Assembly: GCA_026545225.1 (NCBI GenBank)
Contig: CM048848.1
Location: forward strand, 49,067,806-49,131,805
Direction of reading: 5' to 3'
Length of the DNA: 64,000 bases
From: Cornus controversa
Taxonomy: Eukaryota > Streptophyta > Magnoliopsida > Cornales > Cornaceae
Shown piece by piece: positions 23,999-36,400 of this stretch. The position numbers and the translations under genes were made by a program. Below the pieces are notes generated by a model. It did no database searches. It had not been told where the DNA came from and saw nothing but the letters and a program-made list of their open reading frames with translations. Each line of letters starts with the position of its first letter. Position 1 is the first letter of the stretch.

Positions 23999-26413
23999 AG
24001 AAACAGCTTGGTAGAACTACTTGTTTCGCGGTGCAGGTTGGTTCTACAATTGGGACTGTACCTTAAATCTTAGTTAGAAAGTTGTTCTTTAATATCCTGC
24101 AAGCTCTCATGGGTTTCAATGAATTTCTGTTTATTGCTGCTCCTTTTGCGTGCCTTTTTTAATTTGTCAATTGAATTACTCTCAAGCTTTGTTTGGTAGC
24201 TAATTTTCCTTCAATTCCAAGATGCCAATTCCATTTCAAGGTTTTTAAAATCAAGATCTTATGTTAGATTGTTGAGGAAGGAGGTTCCACAAGATTGGAT
24301 CAAGGTTGGTAAGATCCTGCAAAACTGAGTTAATAGGTTGTACAAAATTGGATAAGCTCAATATGGTACTGGAAGGGCTTTTCTTTTCTTTTTCTCTCTT
24401 GTATCGTTGTGACGTGGAGGTTTAGGGTTGGAAACCGGAAACAACTTTTCCATGAGGTGAGTTGTTTCTATTAGTTAAGATTGCGTACATATAACCTTTT
24501 TCAGATTCTATAATGGTGGGAGCTTTGGGCCAGCCCTTTGTGTGTGTCTAAATATATATACACACTTAGAATTAGCTTCTTATACCTTGTTGCATGGAAT
24601 GAAAAACAAAGAAAAAGAAAAAGAAAAAGAAAAAAGCTCTTTGTAATAGCAGTTTTGATTATAAGACCTAGAAAGATGCAACATTACTCAAGATACAACT
24701 TAGGTGGACTGAAAGAGGCCAAGTGATTTGGACAAAAAATTGATGCAATTTTTTTAGGAACAAGTGACTCCATCTAAAGTTCTGGTTATATATTGTCAAT
24801 GTGACTTCACAAAAAGTACAGGGGGTATTTACAAATGTTAGAAAATTTAAGGTGATTTTTTGCATTTTGCCCTATTACATATGTCATATTCACATGCGTC
24901 GCTCTCACATGGTAGACTAAAAGAACACACATGACACATACATGGACCATCAATTGAATTTGACCTAAATAAGAGTTGAGAGTTAAAGTTTTGCCTTGGG
25001 AATTTCTTTGCCGAAAAATAAAATGGTTTCACATGTGACACTCTCATTCATTGCAACTTTTTTATTTTTTAACAATTACATAGTCATTTCTTCGAACATC
25101 ATTCTTGCAATACGTCTTATTTTTTATCCTCACCGTTTAAGAAGTAACCATAGAAGCGATGGAATCCACTATGTCTTTATCCATTTATATTTACTACTTT
25201 ATTTATTTACTATGTTTTTGATACTTGGTAGAATAAAATTTATTATTTCAAGGTAAAATGCCTAGAAAAAGAAAAAATAGTGGTCGGGAAGGTTATAGGA
25301 GCCAAAGTTATTGGAATTTTTATTTTATACATTTGAAAATTCCGTTTTGTTATTAATAGACTACTGGGGAAAAGAACAAAATAATTTATCCAAAAAAAAA
25401 AAAGAAAAGGTTTTTAGACCATTTCTTATCATAGGCATTTCTTTACTCAATTCAAATAGGGTTTAAGGTTCAATTCTTGGAAACATTAATGTATAAGATG
25501 TTGAGAATGTATTTTAATTTTTGGGTTGATACTATGTAGCCAATGAAATAGAGGCAATTATTTCCAAACAATAAAAGATTGAATTCAACCATCTTTTTAA
25601 GTTTTCTTATGCATGCAATTAATAAATCTGACCAAACAATTTAAAATTGTCAACAAAACTACGTTGTCAAGGCAAGATGAACAATAGATGAGTTGGTAAC
25701 ATATTTTATGTAAAAATAGAGAAAGGAAAAGTCTAAAAAAGCCTAATATTGCGACACTGACATAAAAGGAGGGGTTTGGAGTTGACAATGATACACAAAG
25801 AAAGGGCGTGTGGGGGGGCCCACATCTTTCTGTGTGTTGATGCCGTAATGTCGGAAAGTGTAATATTATTTGTAGAGAAATTATTTTAAGAGATGGCAAA
25901 TTTATAGCCGTTAAATTTTGATAAACATGGATTGACAAGTTCATAGTTTTGACATGCATAAAAATTACATTCCAATGGTATACAAATTGACACTTGTTGA
26001 CATGCATTCCGATAGTATGAATTTTTTTTTTTTATCAGCATCGTATGAAAATTGAAAGGATAAATTATACACATTTTTTCTTTAGTTGAACAAATTTATA
26101 AAGATCTTTATATTTATTCAAAAGTTACACTTATATTTGAGATTTATGATTTGATAACTGATTCTGTTTCAATTAGAACTTTGTCAAAGTGAAGGTAGCT
26201 TATGTTAGCAAAATAAATATTTAAAATGATATTTTCATCCTTGAGATGTGTGTGAAAAAAAAAAAAAAAAAAAAACTTTAAATGTGAGGGCAAATTAGTA
26301 AAAATACATCTTTCTTTAACATTGTAATTGTTGAATAACTAAAGGAGATATTCGTAATTTTATTTACCAAAACTGACGTACTCCCCCGCACCCATTGTTT
26401 AACCGCTCACTTG
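23999..26413. other. CUL3 3' flank and CUL3-ORC6 intergenic DNA
   Basis: The CUL3 3'UTR and polyadenylation region lie in the first 200-300 bp (unfixed). The rest is AT-rich with an (AAAAAG)n-like patch near 24,607-24,640 and an A21 run at about 26,256-26,276. No gene or transposon boundary was recognised. Confidence 0.5.
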
Positions 26414-26463
26414 CCGCCAAAAAATTTCCCCGGGAAAACGTTCGACATTTCTGGCGCGCGAAT
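26414..26463 (+). promoter_or_regulatory. Cluster of E2F-like sites upstream of ORC6
   Basis: Several matches to the plant E2F consensus WTTSSCSS occur within 50 bp: TTTGGCGG on the minus strand at 26,414-26,421, TTTCCCCG at 26,425-26,432, TTTCCCGG (minus) at 26,430-26,437 and ATTCGCGC (minus) at 26,456-26,463. They lie 130-180 bp before the ORC6 ATG. Replication licensing genes are known E2F targets expressed at G1/S, so this is a plausible cell-cycle control element. Confidence 0.7.
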
Positions 26464-26590
26464 AAAGTCTCAAACAACAAAAAAAGGAAACAAATCACAC
26501 GAAATTCATGTTCCCGCCATTACTCCACCTTCGTTAAAATGAAAGACCAAATCTCTCTCCCTCTCTCTTTCACTCTCTCTCTTTCTCCAA

Positions 26591-29302
26591 ATGGATCTCT
26601 CAGACATAGCGGATAAACTAGGGCTTTCTGAATCCAAATTATTGGTCCGAAAAGCCGCCGAGCTCCGTCGCCTCTGTGACGTCCAATTCGACTCCTCCGT
26701 TATCGGAGTCGTAAGTCTTCTCCATATCTCAATTTTGATTAATCGATCTCTTAGTGTTATATGCTTATACCAATGACATTTTTTATATAAATTTTAGGGA
26801 GAGATTTGTAAGGCTATAATATGTTTAGAGATAGCTGCTACAAGGTATCATCTCTTACACTTGTTGTAATTCACATTTCTTGTATACTTAAACGTGTGTT
26901 TATATATATTATCTATATATAGTTGATTTGTATTGATGATTCGTAATAAATGTAGGTTTCAAGTTATATTTGATCGTCAGATCGCGATAAGGTTGAGCGG
27001 GATGTCTGAGAAGGCTTACAATAGATCATTCAATTCATTGCAGAATGGCATTGGTGTCAAGTTCGTGCTTCATTTTCATCTAAGTCACTAATGCTATACA
27101 TCTATATATATATGTGCACCATGTAAAATGAGGTTTGGTGGTGTTTTGTAGGAATAAGCTTGATATAAGAGAACTGGGTATTCAGTTTGGATGCGTTAGG
27201 CTCATACCCTTTGTTAAAAAGGGCTTGTCTCTGTAAGGCATTTCTTTTTATACTAGGATTTCAATATCATTCAATTCATACGTCCATTTGTTTACTCTAG
27301 TGATTTTACTTCAATGAATTTGACATCTGTTACTTGTTTGACAAAATGCCTACATTTGGGTAGTACTATATTTGAATAACATTATATTGATAATATTTGG
27401 TTCCAGGCTTGCCCGATAAGTTTAGACCAGTTCCTTTTATCTGAACCAACTTGGATTTGTTGTATGGTTAATTGTCATATCCACCAAGCAACCTTCCGGA
27501 TTTCTTGTATTGTTGATTTGTTTTGTGTTATGTTTGGTGAGTGGTTGTGTGGTGTGTTTTTCAGCTACAAGGACCGGTTTCTCACAGCATTGCCTGCTTC
27601 TCGTCGGGCAAGTGCTGACTTCACTCGGCCTGTATTTACTGCCGTGGCGTTCTACTTGTGTGCAAAAAGACACAAGGTTAGCTAATAGTTCTCTCTCTGG
27701 TTTGGTGTGTGTGGAGGAAAGATCAGTTGAAAGACCTTTTAGTTTTTTTTTTTTTGCTTATTTGTTTCTTATTATACAGCTCAAGATAGACAAAATTAAG
27801 TTAATCGAGCTCTGTGGCACATCAGAGTCTGAATTTTCCAGTGTAAGAAGCACCCTAAGTTTCATTTTTGTCATCTACTGTTCTGCACTATATTTTTTTT
27901 GCCTCTCTTAGCATGTTTTATTGTCAAATTTGATCTGCAGGTCTCTACATCCATGAAGGACTTGTGTCATGATGTTTTTGGGATATCAAAGGAAAAGAAA
28001 GATCCAAGGGATGTGAAAGGGAACCGAGGTAATGCCTTGCTTTTATTGTCTTTAAGCTTACAACCTTCATATGCATATTCCAGTGCTCATGCGTGTGATT
28101 TACTAAGAATGATTACCTCTTTGCAGTGCTTTTGAAAACTTTAACATCATTTTCTCAAATTTTCCATCTGTACACAGAATTGCTAGATGCATTGCCTGAG
28201 AAAAGAACATTTGAGGATGGTGGTTATTTGTCTGATGATGCAAAAGAGGTACTTCACAAGCAGCATCTTTAATCTTGGTTCTTATTATTTATTTACTAAA
28301 TCACTCTTTTTTTCTTTTTCTTATTATTATTGTGGTGCTAGTAGATGATATCAGTGTAGGAAGATGCATGGTTGTTGAAAATTTTTGGTAGCTTCTGTAA
28401 CATTGTTAATATGTATCCCTTCGCAAGGTCCACAAGTGATCAGTTGAATAACTGGTTTCAAAGTTACACCTATATCCTCATTGATGACTTGTATTTTATC
28501 CAAATTAGCTGAGAAAACAGCTTGAAAATTATAAGTAGTCTGCTTACACGTCAAGCTTTATGAAGCCTTGACAAATGATAACTATATAGTCTTGCCTGCA
28601 AACCAAATGATTGAATAGGATGCAGAACAAAGTATATATGGCCAAAGTGGCTATGTATGAATGATTTTTAATTAAGTTGCAATATTTAGCACAATTTGAA
28701 GTACGTGTTTGGCGAAAACAAACTCACAATGAACAAGTTGGATATCTTTTGTTGTTGCATCTATAAGGTTGTTGCCTGCCCGTTTGCCCGCTTTTTGATT
28801 TTATGTATTGATTGCTGTTGCAGTTGTAATAAGATCCTTAGGAGTTGTAAATCTCTACTTGTTACTAGTAAAAAATTCAAGTCGTATTGCTTAATTACCA
28901 TTGAACTTTTGATATGATATTCAGACTTATTTTAGCTAAGCTGTGGAAGACCGAAGTTCAAAATCTTATTTGCGATTTTGTCTGTCAGATTCATTCCAAC
29001 TTGCGATCGACTAATGTGATTCCATTTGCAGCTTTCATGTTACAAGAAGCGTAAACGAGTGGAGAAACTTGCTTATGATGAGTGGAAATCCACTGTAATT
29101 GCATCTAATAACAACATCAAAGCAAAAGATGGTGAAGCTCTTTCCTTCTTTCTTAACTGTACACTACCATTGCCACAATGACACTATAACTGATTATTAT
29201 TATTATTTATATACTTCTCCAGTTCCTAGCAAGCGCACTAAGCAAGCTCGACTTAACTTTGCGAAGGAGGTTCCTGAAACCCAGGAAGTTGGGGCTTTAT
29301 GA
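26591..29302 (+). CDS. ORC6: Origin recognition complex subunit 6
   Basis: Ten exons: 26591-26710, 26798-26844, 26956-27060, 27152-27232, 27565-27676, 27780-27842, 27941-28028, 28178-28248, 29032-29131 and 29223-29302. They sum to 867 bp, 288 aa, close to the plant ORC6 length. All junctions are GT-AG and phases agree. The product is the smallest ORC subunit; it helps ORC bind origins and load MCM helicase in the nucleus. Seen: N-terminus MDLSDIADKLGLSESKLLVR and RRLCDVQFDSSVIGV; FDRQIAIRLSGMSEKAYNRS of the first TFIIB/cyclin-like fold; ASRRASADFTRPVFTAVAFY of the second; then a basic tail YKKRKRVEK ending QEVGAL. It lies 2.6 kb downstream of CUL3 on the same strand, with E2F-like sites before it. 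No lesion was found. Confidence 0.95.
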
Positions 29303-31522
29303 GGGGCGTTATTCTTCATCTGTCATTGAGTTTTTGTTCGTTTCTTGATGCAAGTGCTCGCAAGGAAAAAAGAGATGACGAAAGTACACTGGTTTTCTAT
29401 ACTTCCCCAAAACACAAACTTTTTGTGGGTTGATTAATTTATTCTAATGGTGCTTTTATTAATTTCCATGTGTTGCGTGGATTATGGAAATTCCTTGATT
29501 ATAGAAATTTGAGCCCTGCATTGAGCAGCATTGTACAGAATGCAAATTACTGTCTATACACTTGAACATTATTAGCTTTCAAAGATTATTTTCAAAGACT
29601 TCTTTCATTAACATTGTATTTGAGTATCTTAAATTTTTTTAATGAAATATTCATATGTTTTCAATTTTTATAACTGTATATGTAATTTTGAATACTGAAG
29701 GTGCAAATAAATTACCCATATGAATTCTAAAGTCTACATGCACTACTTTGAGCCTTATCCTGCTTTTTCACAAATTCAAATCCTAGACAGTGCAGTTCTT
29801 GTAGAACTAACTTATCACCATGTAAAGTGTTAGGTACTGTATGCTGATTATGCTGTTATGGTGGCTGTGCAGTAAGATGTCAAAATGATTAGAATAAAAA
29901 TTAAGGCTTAGAAAAGTGTTAATTAATTGGCTTGAACTTTGAAGCTAAGGTTGAAGGCCAAAGGAAGTCCAACCTAACTCTGCAATGGTGTTTGAATTTG
30001 AACCCTAGTTTAGCTCAGTCCAATTACTCCAATTTAAGCACATTCCTTTAACCTCTCTACTTACTGAGCTTCAAGGTGAATTGAGTGAAAGTGTGAAACT
30101 TACTCTAGCACAACTCTCCTATTCTGCAGCAGATCAATGGTGGATTTAGTCTCATCAACATATCCTTCCTGTTGCTGCACCTCCTGTGGTAACTGTTTGG
30201 TAAAATGCTACTGTCTTAAGGCAAACACTAGTAAAATGCTCAATATTTTGTTTTTCATTTAAGGGTTTTGTGTCACAGTAATTAACCTGTGAAAATCAAT
30301 GATCAATTGTGGTTTTGTTTATTTCTACAACTTCATTTTAACCAATCTTTTATGTATTGCAAAGAAAGTTAAAGCTCACATTTTGGACCACTACAATTTG
30401 CATTATTTCTTCTTGATTTATACTACAGAAAAGTAATAACTTCTTCTCCAAACACAAAATTCATGGTATTATTGTGTTGATATCAAAGCCGTTGTAGTCT
30501 AGTGATATCTCATGTACCATCTAAAGTGGAAGGTGAGGTTTAAGTCCCACAAGGGCAAATGGTACGAGTTTCTTGCAATAATAATAATAATAATAAAATG
30601 GCATTGCAACGATAGAAGTATTGACAACTATTAGCCTACCTCCAATTGAAAAACAAAGTTATTTTACGTGTAAAAATGTTGAAAATAAGTTCATATGATG
30701 CGTTTTCATTGAATGAACATACCAATATTGTGTATGCCTAACATACTCAATATCTTTTAAAATTGATGATAGCATGTAAGTTTGAAGATTATGCTTCCAT
30801 CATGTGATTTTGTGTGGTATGAACTATGAAGTGCCTACCATGACTTATTTTTTCTTTTTTCTCTTTTCTCTTTTTCTCTCTCACACTATATACAAATGGT
30901 TTGATTCGATTTTATTTTTAATGGAATCAGACTCTTTGGTTTGGTTCTAAAATATATCAAAATTGGACTACGTGCATGCCTAGTCATTGGGTTCAAACCC
31001 ACTATTAGAACCTTACTCGTTACTCATTTTTCTAATAACAAACAAATAAATTTAAATACAAAATACCAAAAAAATAAATCTATTGCCCTTTTATTTATTT
31101 ATTTATTTTCTTAAACTTACTACTTAGGAATTTTATCTAACTATTTTTCATTTTTCTAAATTTTTATTTAGAAAATACTATATTTACAGAGAAATTGACT
31201 TGATAGTCATATTAAAGGATATACATGTCATTATAGTTCTAGTCAATTGTCAACTTTTAAAAGATGAGAGAGTGAAATGCTCAAAAAAATAGTTCAAGGG
31301 ATCTTTATGCAACTTTTGAAAAGTTCAAAGATTTTTTTGTACTTTAAAAGTTACAAAATGTACCCTGCCATGTTCTCACCGTGTCTCCCACCTATCAAAC
31401 AAATAATTTTCAAAATATTTTAAAAAAATATCTGACATGTGTTTAAAGAGAATAAAGAATATCTTATACGAACATGATATTTCTAAACAACCTTGCGGTC
31501 GACTCCAATAAAAACTATCTGA
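29303..31522. other. Intergenic DNA after ORC6
   Basis: The ORC6 3'UTR occupies the first few hundred bases. A SINE (30,484-30,598) is the only recognised element. The region 29,960-30,200 is less AT-rich and resembles a retroelement coding strand, but no protein could be read. Confidence 0.5.
30484..30598 (+). mobile_element. tRNA-derived SINE with (AAT)n tail
   Basis: A-box-like GTTGTAGTCTAGTGATAT and B-box-like GAGGTTTAAGTCCCAC precede a tail of (AAT)n. The B-box TTTAAGT core is shared with the SINE at 18,381, suggesting a related family. No clear target-site duplication was seen. Confidence 0.65.
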
Positions 31523-31531
31523 TTTATAAAA

Positions 31532-31665
31532 GGGTAATGCTACTCAAACAGAATTCCTAGGCAGAATTCATAGGCAGAAAATTTTCTATCCATTGGATGC
31601 ATACCACATGCATCCAATGGATATAAAACTTTCTGCCTATGAATTTTGCCTGAGTAGCATTACCC
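31532..31665. mobile_element. Palindromic MULE-type MITE, 134 bp, perfect 9-bp TSD
   Basis: Both ends read GGGTAATGCTACTCA inward and pairing continues through CATAGGCAGAAA to ATCCATTGGATGCAT near the centre, so nearly the whole element is one hairpin. TTTATAAAA flanks it exactly on both sides (31,523-31,531 and 31,666-31,674). The nine-base duplication and the G-initial ends point to Mutator-like mobilisation. The near-identity of the arms implies recent insertion. Confidence 0.85.
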
Positions 31666-31674
31666 TTTATAAAA

Positions 31675-33140
31675 ATAGACTTATAAGAATTTAATAAGAT
31701 GTTACAAACAACATATGTTTTGATTCAACAGAATCATCAAGTGTCATGTGGTCGAGGACCATTAATAATAATATTAGATTCACCGGAGAAAAAAATGATA
31801 GTTGATAATATCATTTTTAGATAGAATTATTTTTTTTTTGGCTTTGTTTAGATAGATTTATGAATGCAAGAAAATACAAAAGTACATTTATTACTGTAAT
31901 TAACGTCCCGTTTTAAAGAAAAAGGAGTTTTTTTTTTTTGAAAAATTATGGATTATTCATGCTTTTACACTCTAAAGACAAACAAGTTGTAAAAAAATCC
32001 CATAAGACAATGAAGTCCTTACTTTTTATAAAAATTTGCAACTAAGATGATGAAAAGTGACTTATAATTTTAATTGAATACAAATTAATAATTGTTAAGC
32101 ATGAAGTGTAATAGAGTAAGGATGAGAATAGAGTTTATGTTGTTATTAAGTTTTTGAATTATTTATTTAGTTCATATGGAATTCTTAGAAATATAATTTT
32201 TATTGTTATTAAATTTGTGAATTAATTATTTAGTTCATATAGAATTCTTAAAAATGAAGAATGGTTAATAGAAGAAGAATTAGGAGTCTATTAGTATGAG
32301 AGGTAGAGAGTGGAGGAGAGGTATATTATTATTAATTAAAAATACTTGTTGTTTAAGAGTTCAATCAAAGTTATATTTCTATATATTTATTGTAATAAAT
32401 AATTAAAAATGCATTGTAAAAAAAAATGATTGGAAACTCTTTGTACTTTTAATAATAAGTATAAATTTTTATTAAAAATGAAAAAAGTTTTATTTCAAAT
32501 TCGTGTCATATTTGATTTATTAAGATAATTTGACAACTCTTTGAGATAACATTGTCTCAAATTTATAGAGATCTATTTTTGATTCTTGAGTTTTTTTTTT
32601 AAAAAAAAGAAATGAAGTAGAAAATTCAAAAATAATGAAAATAATTCAATTATTATTCATAAATGTAATGCGTGAAAATTATTTTATTGTATTTTAACAT
32701 GTCAAAGAGTATTTACGAAAAGTGAATTTAAAATAATTTATTAAATGTTTTAGAATGATTAAATTTGACAACAATTAATATTTTTTAAAATAAGTATTGG
32801 TTAAAAAATATTGAAATTAAGAGAAGATTTGTATTTTATAAGACTTATTTTTCTTTAAATTAAAAAATAAGACTGATTAGTAATTTTATTTTTTTCCTTA
32901 AGACTGCTTAATTGGATAAATTATTATTTTCTAAAAATAATACAGTATTTAATTAATAACTAAATACTAGTAGGAAAAATCTCTGGGGTAAGTACTTGTC
33001 AACTGACACGTCATCAAATTTGATACATCGTGCAGTTACAAAGGCGGTTGTAGAAAATACAGAGTATAGAACCGCATGCACCAGATTATGATAATAATAC
33101 TAGTACCGTTTTCAAAATAGACAACTTCGAACTCTCTCTC
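31675..33140. other. Very AT-rich intergenic DNA
   Basis: No gene. A short direct duplication is visible: TTATTTAGTTCATATGGAAT near 32,161 is repeated with one change near 32,228. A CT-rich tract follows at 33,130-33,170 at the SBH promoter. Confidence 0.5.
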
Positions 33141-33142
33141 TC

Positions 33143-33149
33143 TATAAAT
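33143..33149 (+). promoter_or_regulatory. TATA box of the sphingoid hydroxylase gene
   Basis: TATAAAT sits inside a CT-rich tract about 300 bp before the start codon, with a plausible leader after it. Assigned from sequence and position. Confidence 0.55.
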
Positions 33150-33448
33150 TTCTCTCTCTCTATCTCTCTTTCCTGTTTCAACGACCCACTCCAGGATCCT
33201 TCCAAACGGAACCAAACAACCTTAATTCGAAAAATTGGTTGTCGTATTGTGTTGGTCCATACGAATGATCAATACTTGTATCGTCTTCCGTTGAAATCAA
33301 AGACAATACCGATCAAGGTCTAGGGTTAGGGTTTGTTTGGATTCAACTTTTCTTCCCAATATTGGGGGGTATTTGAGTGGTTAAGAAATCATCAGAGGAT
33401 TTGAGCCCCGCCTCTGTAGATTTCCTCGCTCTTAAGCGATTTTGAGAC

Positions 33449-36400
33449 ATGGATTTTTCGGTATCAGATGAATTGTTGGGCACTTTTGTGCCGATTTTGG
33501 TGTATTGGGTTTATTCTGGAATATATGTTCTATTGGGGTCGTTGGAGAATTATCGGTTGCATTCGAAGAAGGAAGAAGATGATAAGAATTTGGTGTCGAA
33601 GAGGACGGTGGTCAAAGGTGTTCTTCTCCAACAGGCTGTTCAAGCCATCGTCGCAACCCTCTTGTTCACCGTATGTTTATTTATTTATTTTTACAGCTAT
33701 TTTCTCATCATTGCATATACTTTATATTTGTGTGCATTATTGTTTTCATTTTTTTTTTTAATGTATGATTAATATGCCAACAGAACATGTTTGTATTTTT
33801 ATGGCGTTAGTTGATTACATTTTTTATTATGTGCTGGGTGTCAACATATAATATGTGGTTAATTGTGGTCTGTTTTCGTTTTACCTCATATATCACTTGT
33901 TTTGATGTAGTTATGGAAAATAATTTGGATTTCTTTTAGAAATTTATGCTATTTATGGTTATCCATCATTTGCCTTTATTATTTTTGAAAAATTTCCTTT
34001 GAAGTGAGCCCGTGTTGGGTCTGGATTTAGTTTTTTTGGTTGTTAAATCATTCATTTAGTAAATTGTATTATCTTATTTTCTTCAATAGCATTGTACATT
34101 TATGCTATCAGATCTATGGATCCTGTTGTGGAATTGTAGATCCTAGTTGCTAAGGAATTATACCATGAAAATGATCAAAAACATATAAATAAACAATTAT
34201 TTAGACGGTCAAATGAAGACATTAGAATTGTTTCTCTTTTATTTTTGATCAGACAATCAATGGATACATGTATATATATTTGTATATATAGGATGAAAAT
34301 AAATCATTATATAATATAAACTATATTATATGAGAGATACTGTGGTAGATTTTAGTGGAAAATATGAATTTCAATTTGCTATTTTATGAAATAATGACAT
34401 TTATGAGTTACGGACCTAGCAGCATCTGTTGTGAATCTAGTTTGGGCTGAGAGAGTTTTACCATTAATAGAAGTTTATCTGAGCATTTTTTTTCTTTTTA
34501 AGAACTTACTGGGTGTATTTAGGAAATTTTGCGGTATATATTACTTTCTTATGATATCAATTTTTATATGATGCAATCAGTGCAGGAGTTAATTATAAAA
34601 TAGAACTATGAAGACATAAAGGTCAGCAAGATTAAGATGATTTTGACTAACTTTAAGGAGTTGAAATGACAAAGCAGTGCAAATTGATAAACAATAGTTA
34701 TTTAGACTTGTCAAAAAAAAAAAGTTATTTAGAATTAAGTCTCTGTTATCTTGGATTCATTATTTACGTGGAAAGGAAATTGAATCAAATATTTTGGAAG
34801 AAATCAGAGTAATGTATAGTGGAAGGATGGTTTTAGTTTGTTGTGTAATTGTATAATACCTTTCAGGTGACAAGGGAATTTTTTATAAGACAGTTATGAG
34901 ACTAGATTTACTTATGATGTAGAAACCCATATGATACACTGATGTGGTTGTAAGTGCTGGATCCGGATTCACACTTGAGTGTCAAAATTCTGTAATTTCT
35001 GAATTTTGGAATGCTTGTGGACAGATTGGTATTGAATTGTTCCAATTATTTTTTCTATATCCTGGTGGAAAATGATGTTTCGTGTAAGCATAGCATGTCA
35101 ATCGTGTGATTTTCTCCCAAAAACGATAAATATCCATTCCATGCAACACAGTATATTTAGTATACCCATGCTAAATCAAGGCGCCCTCTTCCTTTTTGGA
35201 CAGGCTTTTTTTTGGGTATTTATCCATCATCATATAGATTACTCATATTTCATAAGCGTACATGCATCTTTGTGTTTAACATGGTTACATTATGCATTTT
35301 GAAGTGTCCACAAGGCATGGTTGGATAATTGAAAATTAAGTAGCAATGTTAAAAATGTGTGTCTCCAAGTATTACCTGCACCACAAATAAAATATAATGT
35401 AAGAAATTGATGCATTTTGAGAGGTTTGATATGGCATCTGCTGAAAACAAGATGAGGAAAAAAATATTGTAGGATGGCTTGGTGTTATAAGGGCCAATAA
35501 ATGCACCATTGAGATGTGGGTCAAGGTTTGAGGAGATGGCCTTAGAGCTAAGCAGTGCTCTACTGACCCAAGTAGTTGGGATAAAAGTTCATAAAACTAA
35601 GTTTTGGATTTGATTATAGCATTGGAAATAACCTCATCAAAAAATTCATATTTCACTACTCGTGCACAAATGGATTAGGTATGGTTATCAATTGTGTTAA
35701 GGACTTTAAGGAGTTATGGATGAGAAATGAATTTAGAAAACACAGATGATCAATATGAAGAAGGGAAAATTAATGGTGGGGTCGCCTAAGCAACTTGTGG
35801 TAGGTTTAGAACCAGTCTGTAGCCATATCTTTTAATCAGAATCATCTGCTGATTCCCAATCATACTCTAGCATTTTACTTCATGGATGTGTGGAACTTTT
35901 AGAGGCGGCCTATGTTTGTTACTATATGAGTACCACGTAATGAGGTTTTCTGTGTGGAAAAGTCATCTGATTGACTAATTGTCTTCTTAACTTGTTTTTC
36001 AAACATTGTTTAAGCAACTTAAGTTATAATTTATAATTGGTTTAATAGTTTTAAATAATAATGGGAACAACTTTAACTTAAAAATAAATAAATAAATAAA
36101 TAAAAATAGACGGGAACTGCATTATGAGTTTGCTCCTGTGAAATTATATTCAGTTTGTTTAGACCATCAGTACTTTTGATATAATGGAAAGAATGTTTAT
36201 CCTTAATTGGGAGTATTATAATTTATGTACAGCCTCATCAGGAAGATCTAGGGTTAAGTTCCATTTTCATATTATACTTCCACCTTTATATTTAAGGAAT
36301 TGGAATTGCTTATAAGGCATTTAAAGATGGTTATCTATTAGTGAACTTGACATGTAAGCATAGTTATGAATTCTGTTTCTGTGAGCATTCCATTTTTAAT

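Noticed and set aside
30975..31010. Another SINE, suggested by a B-box-like GGTTCAAACCC
   Set aside because: No A-box at the proper distance, no tail and no TSD.
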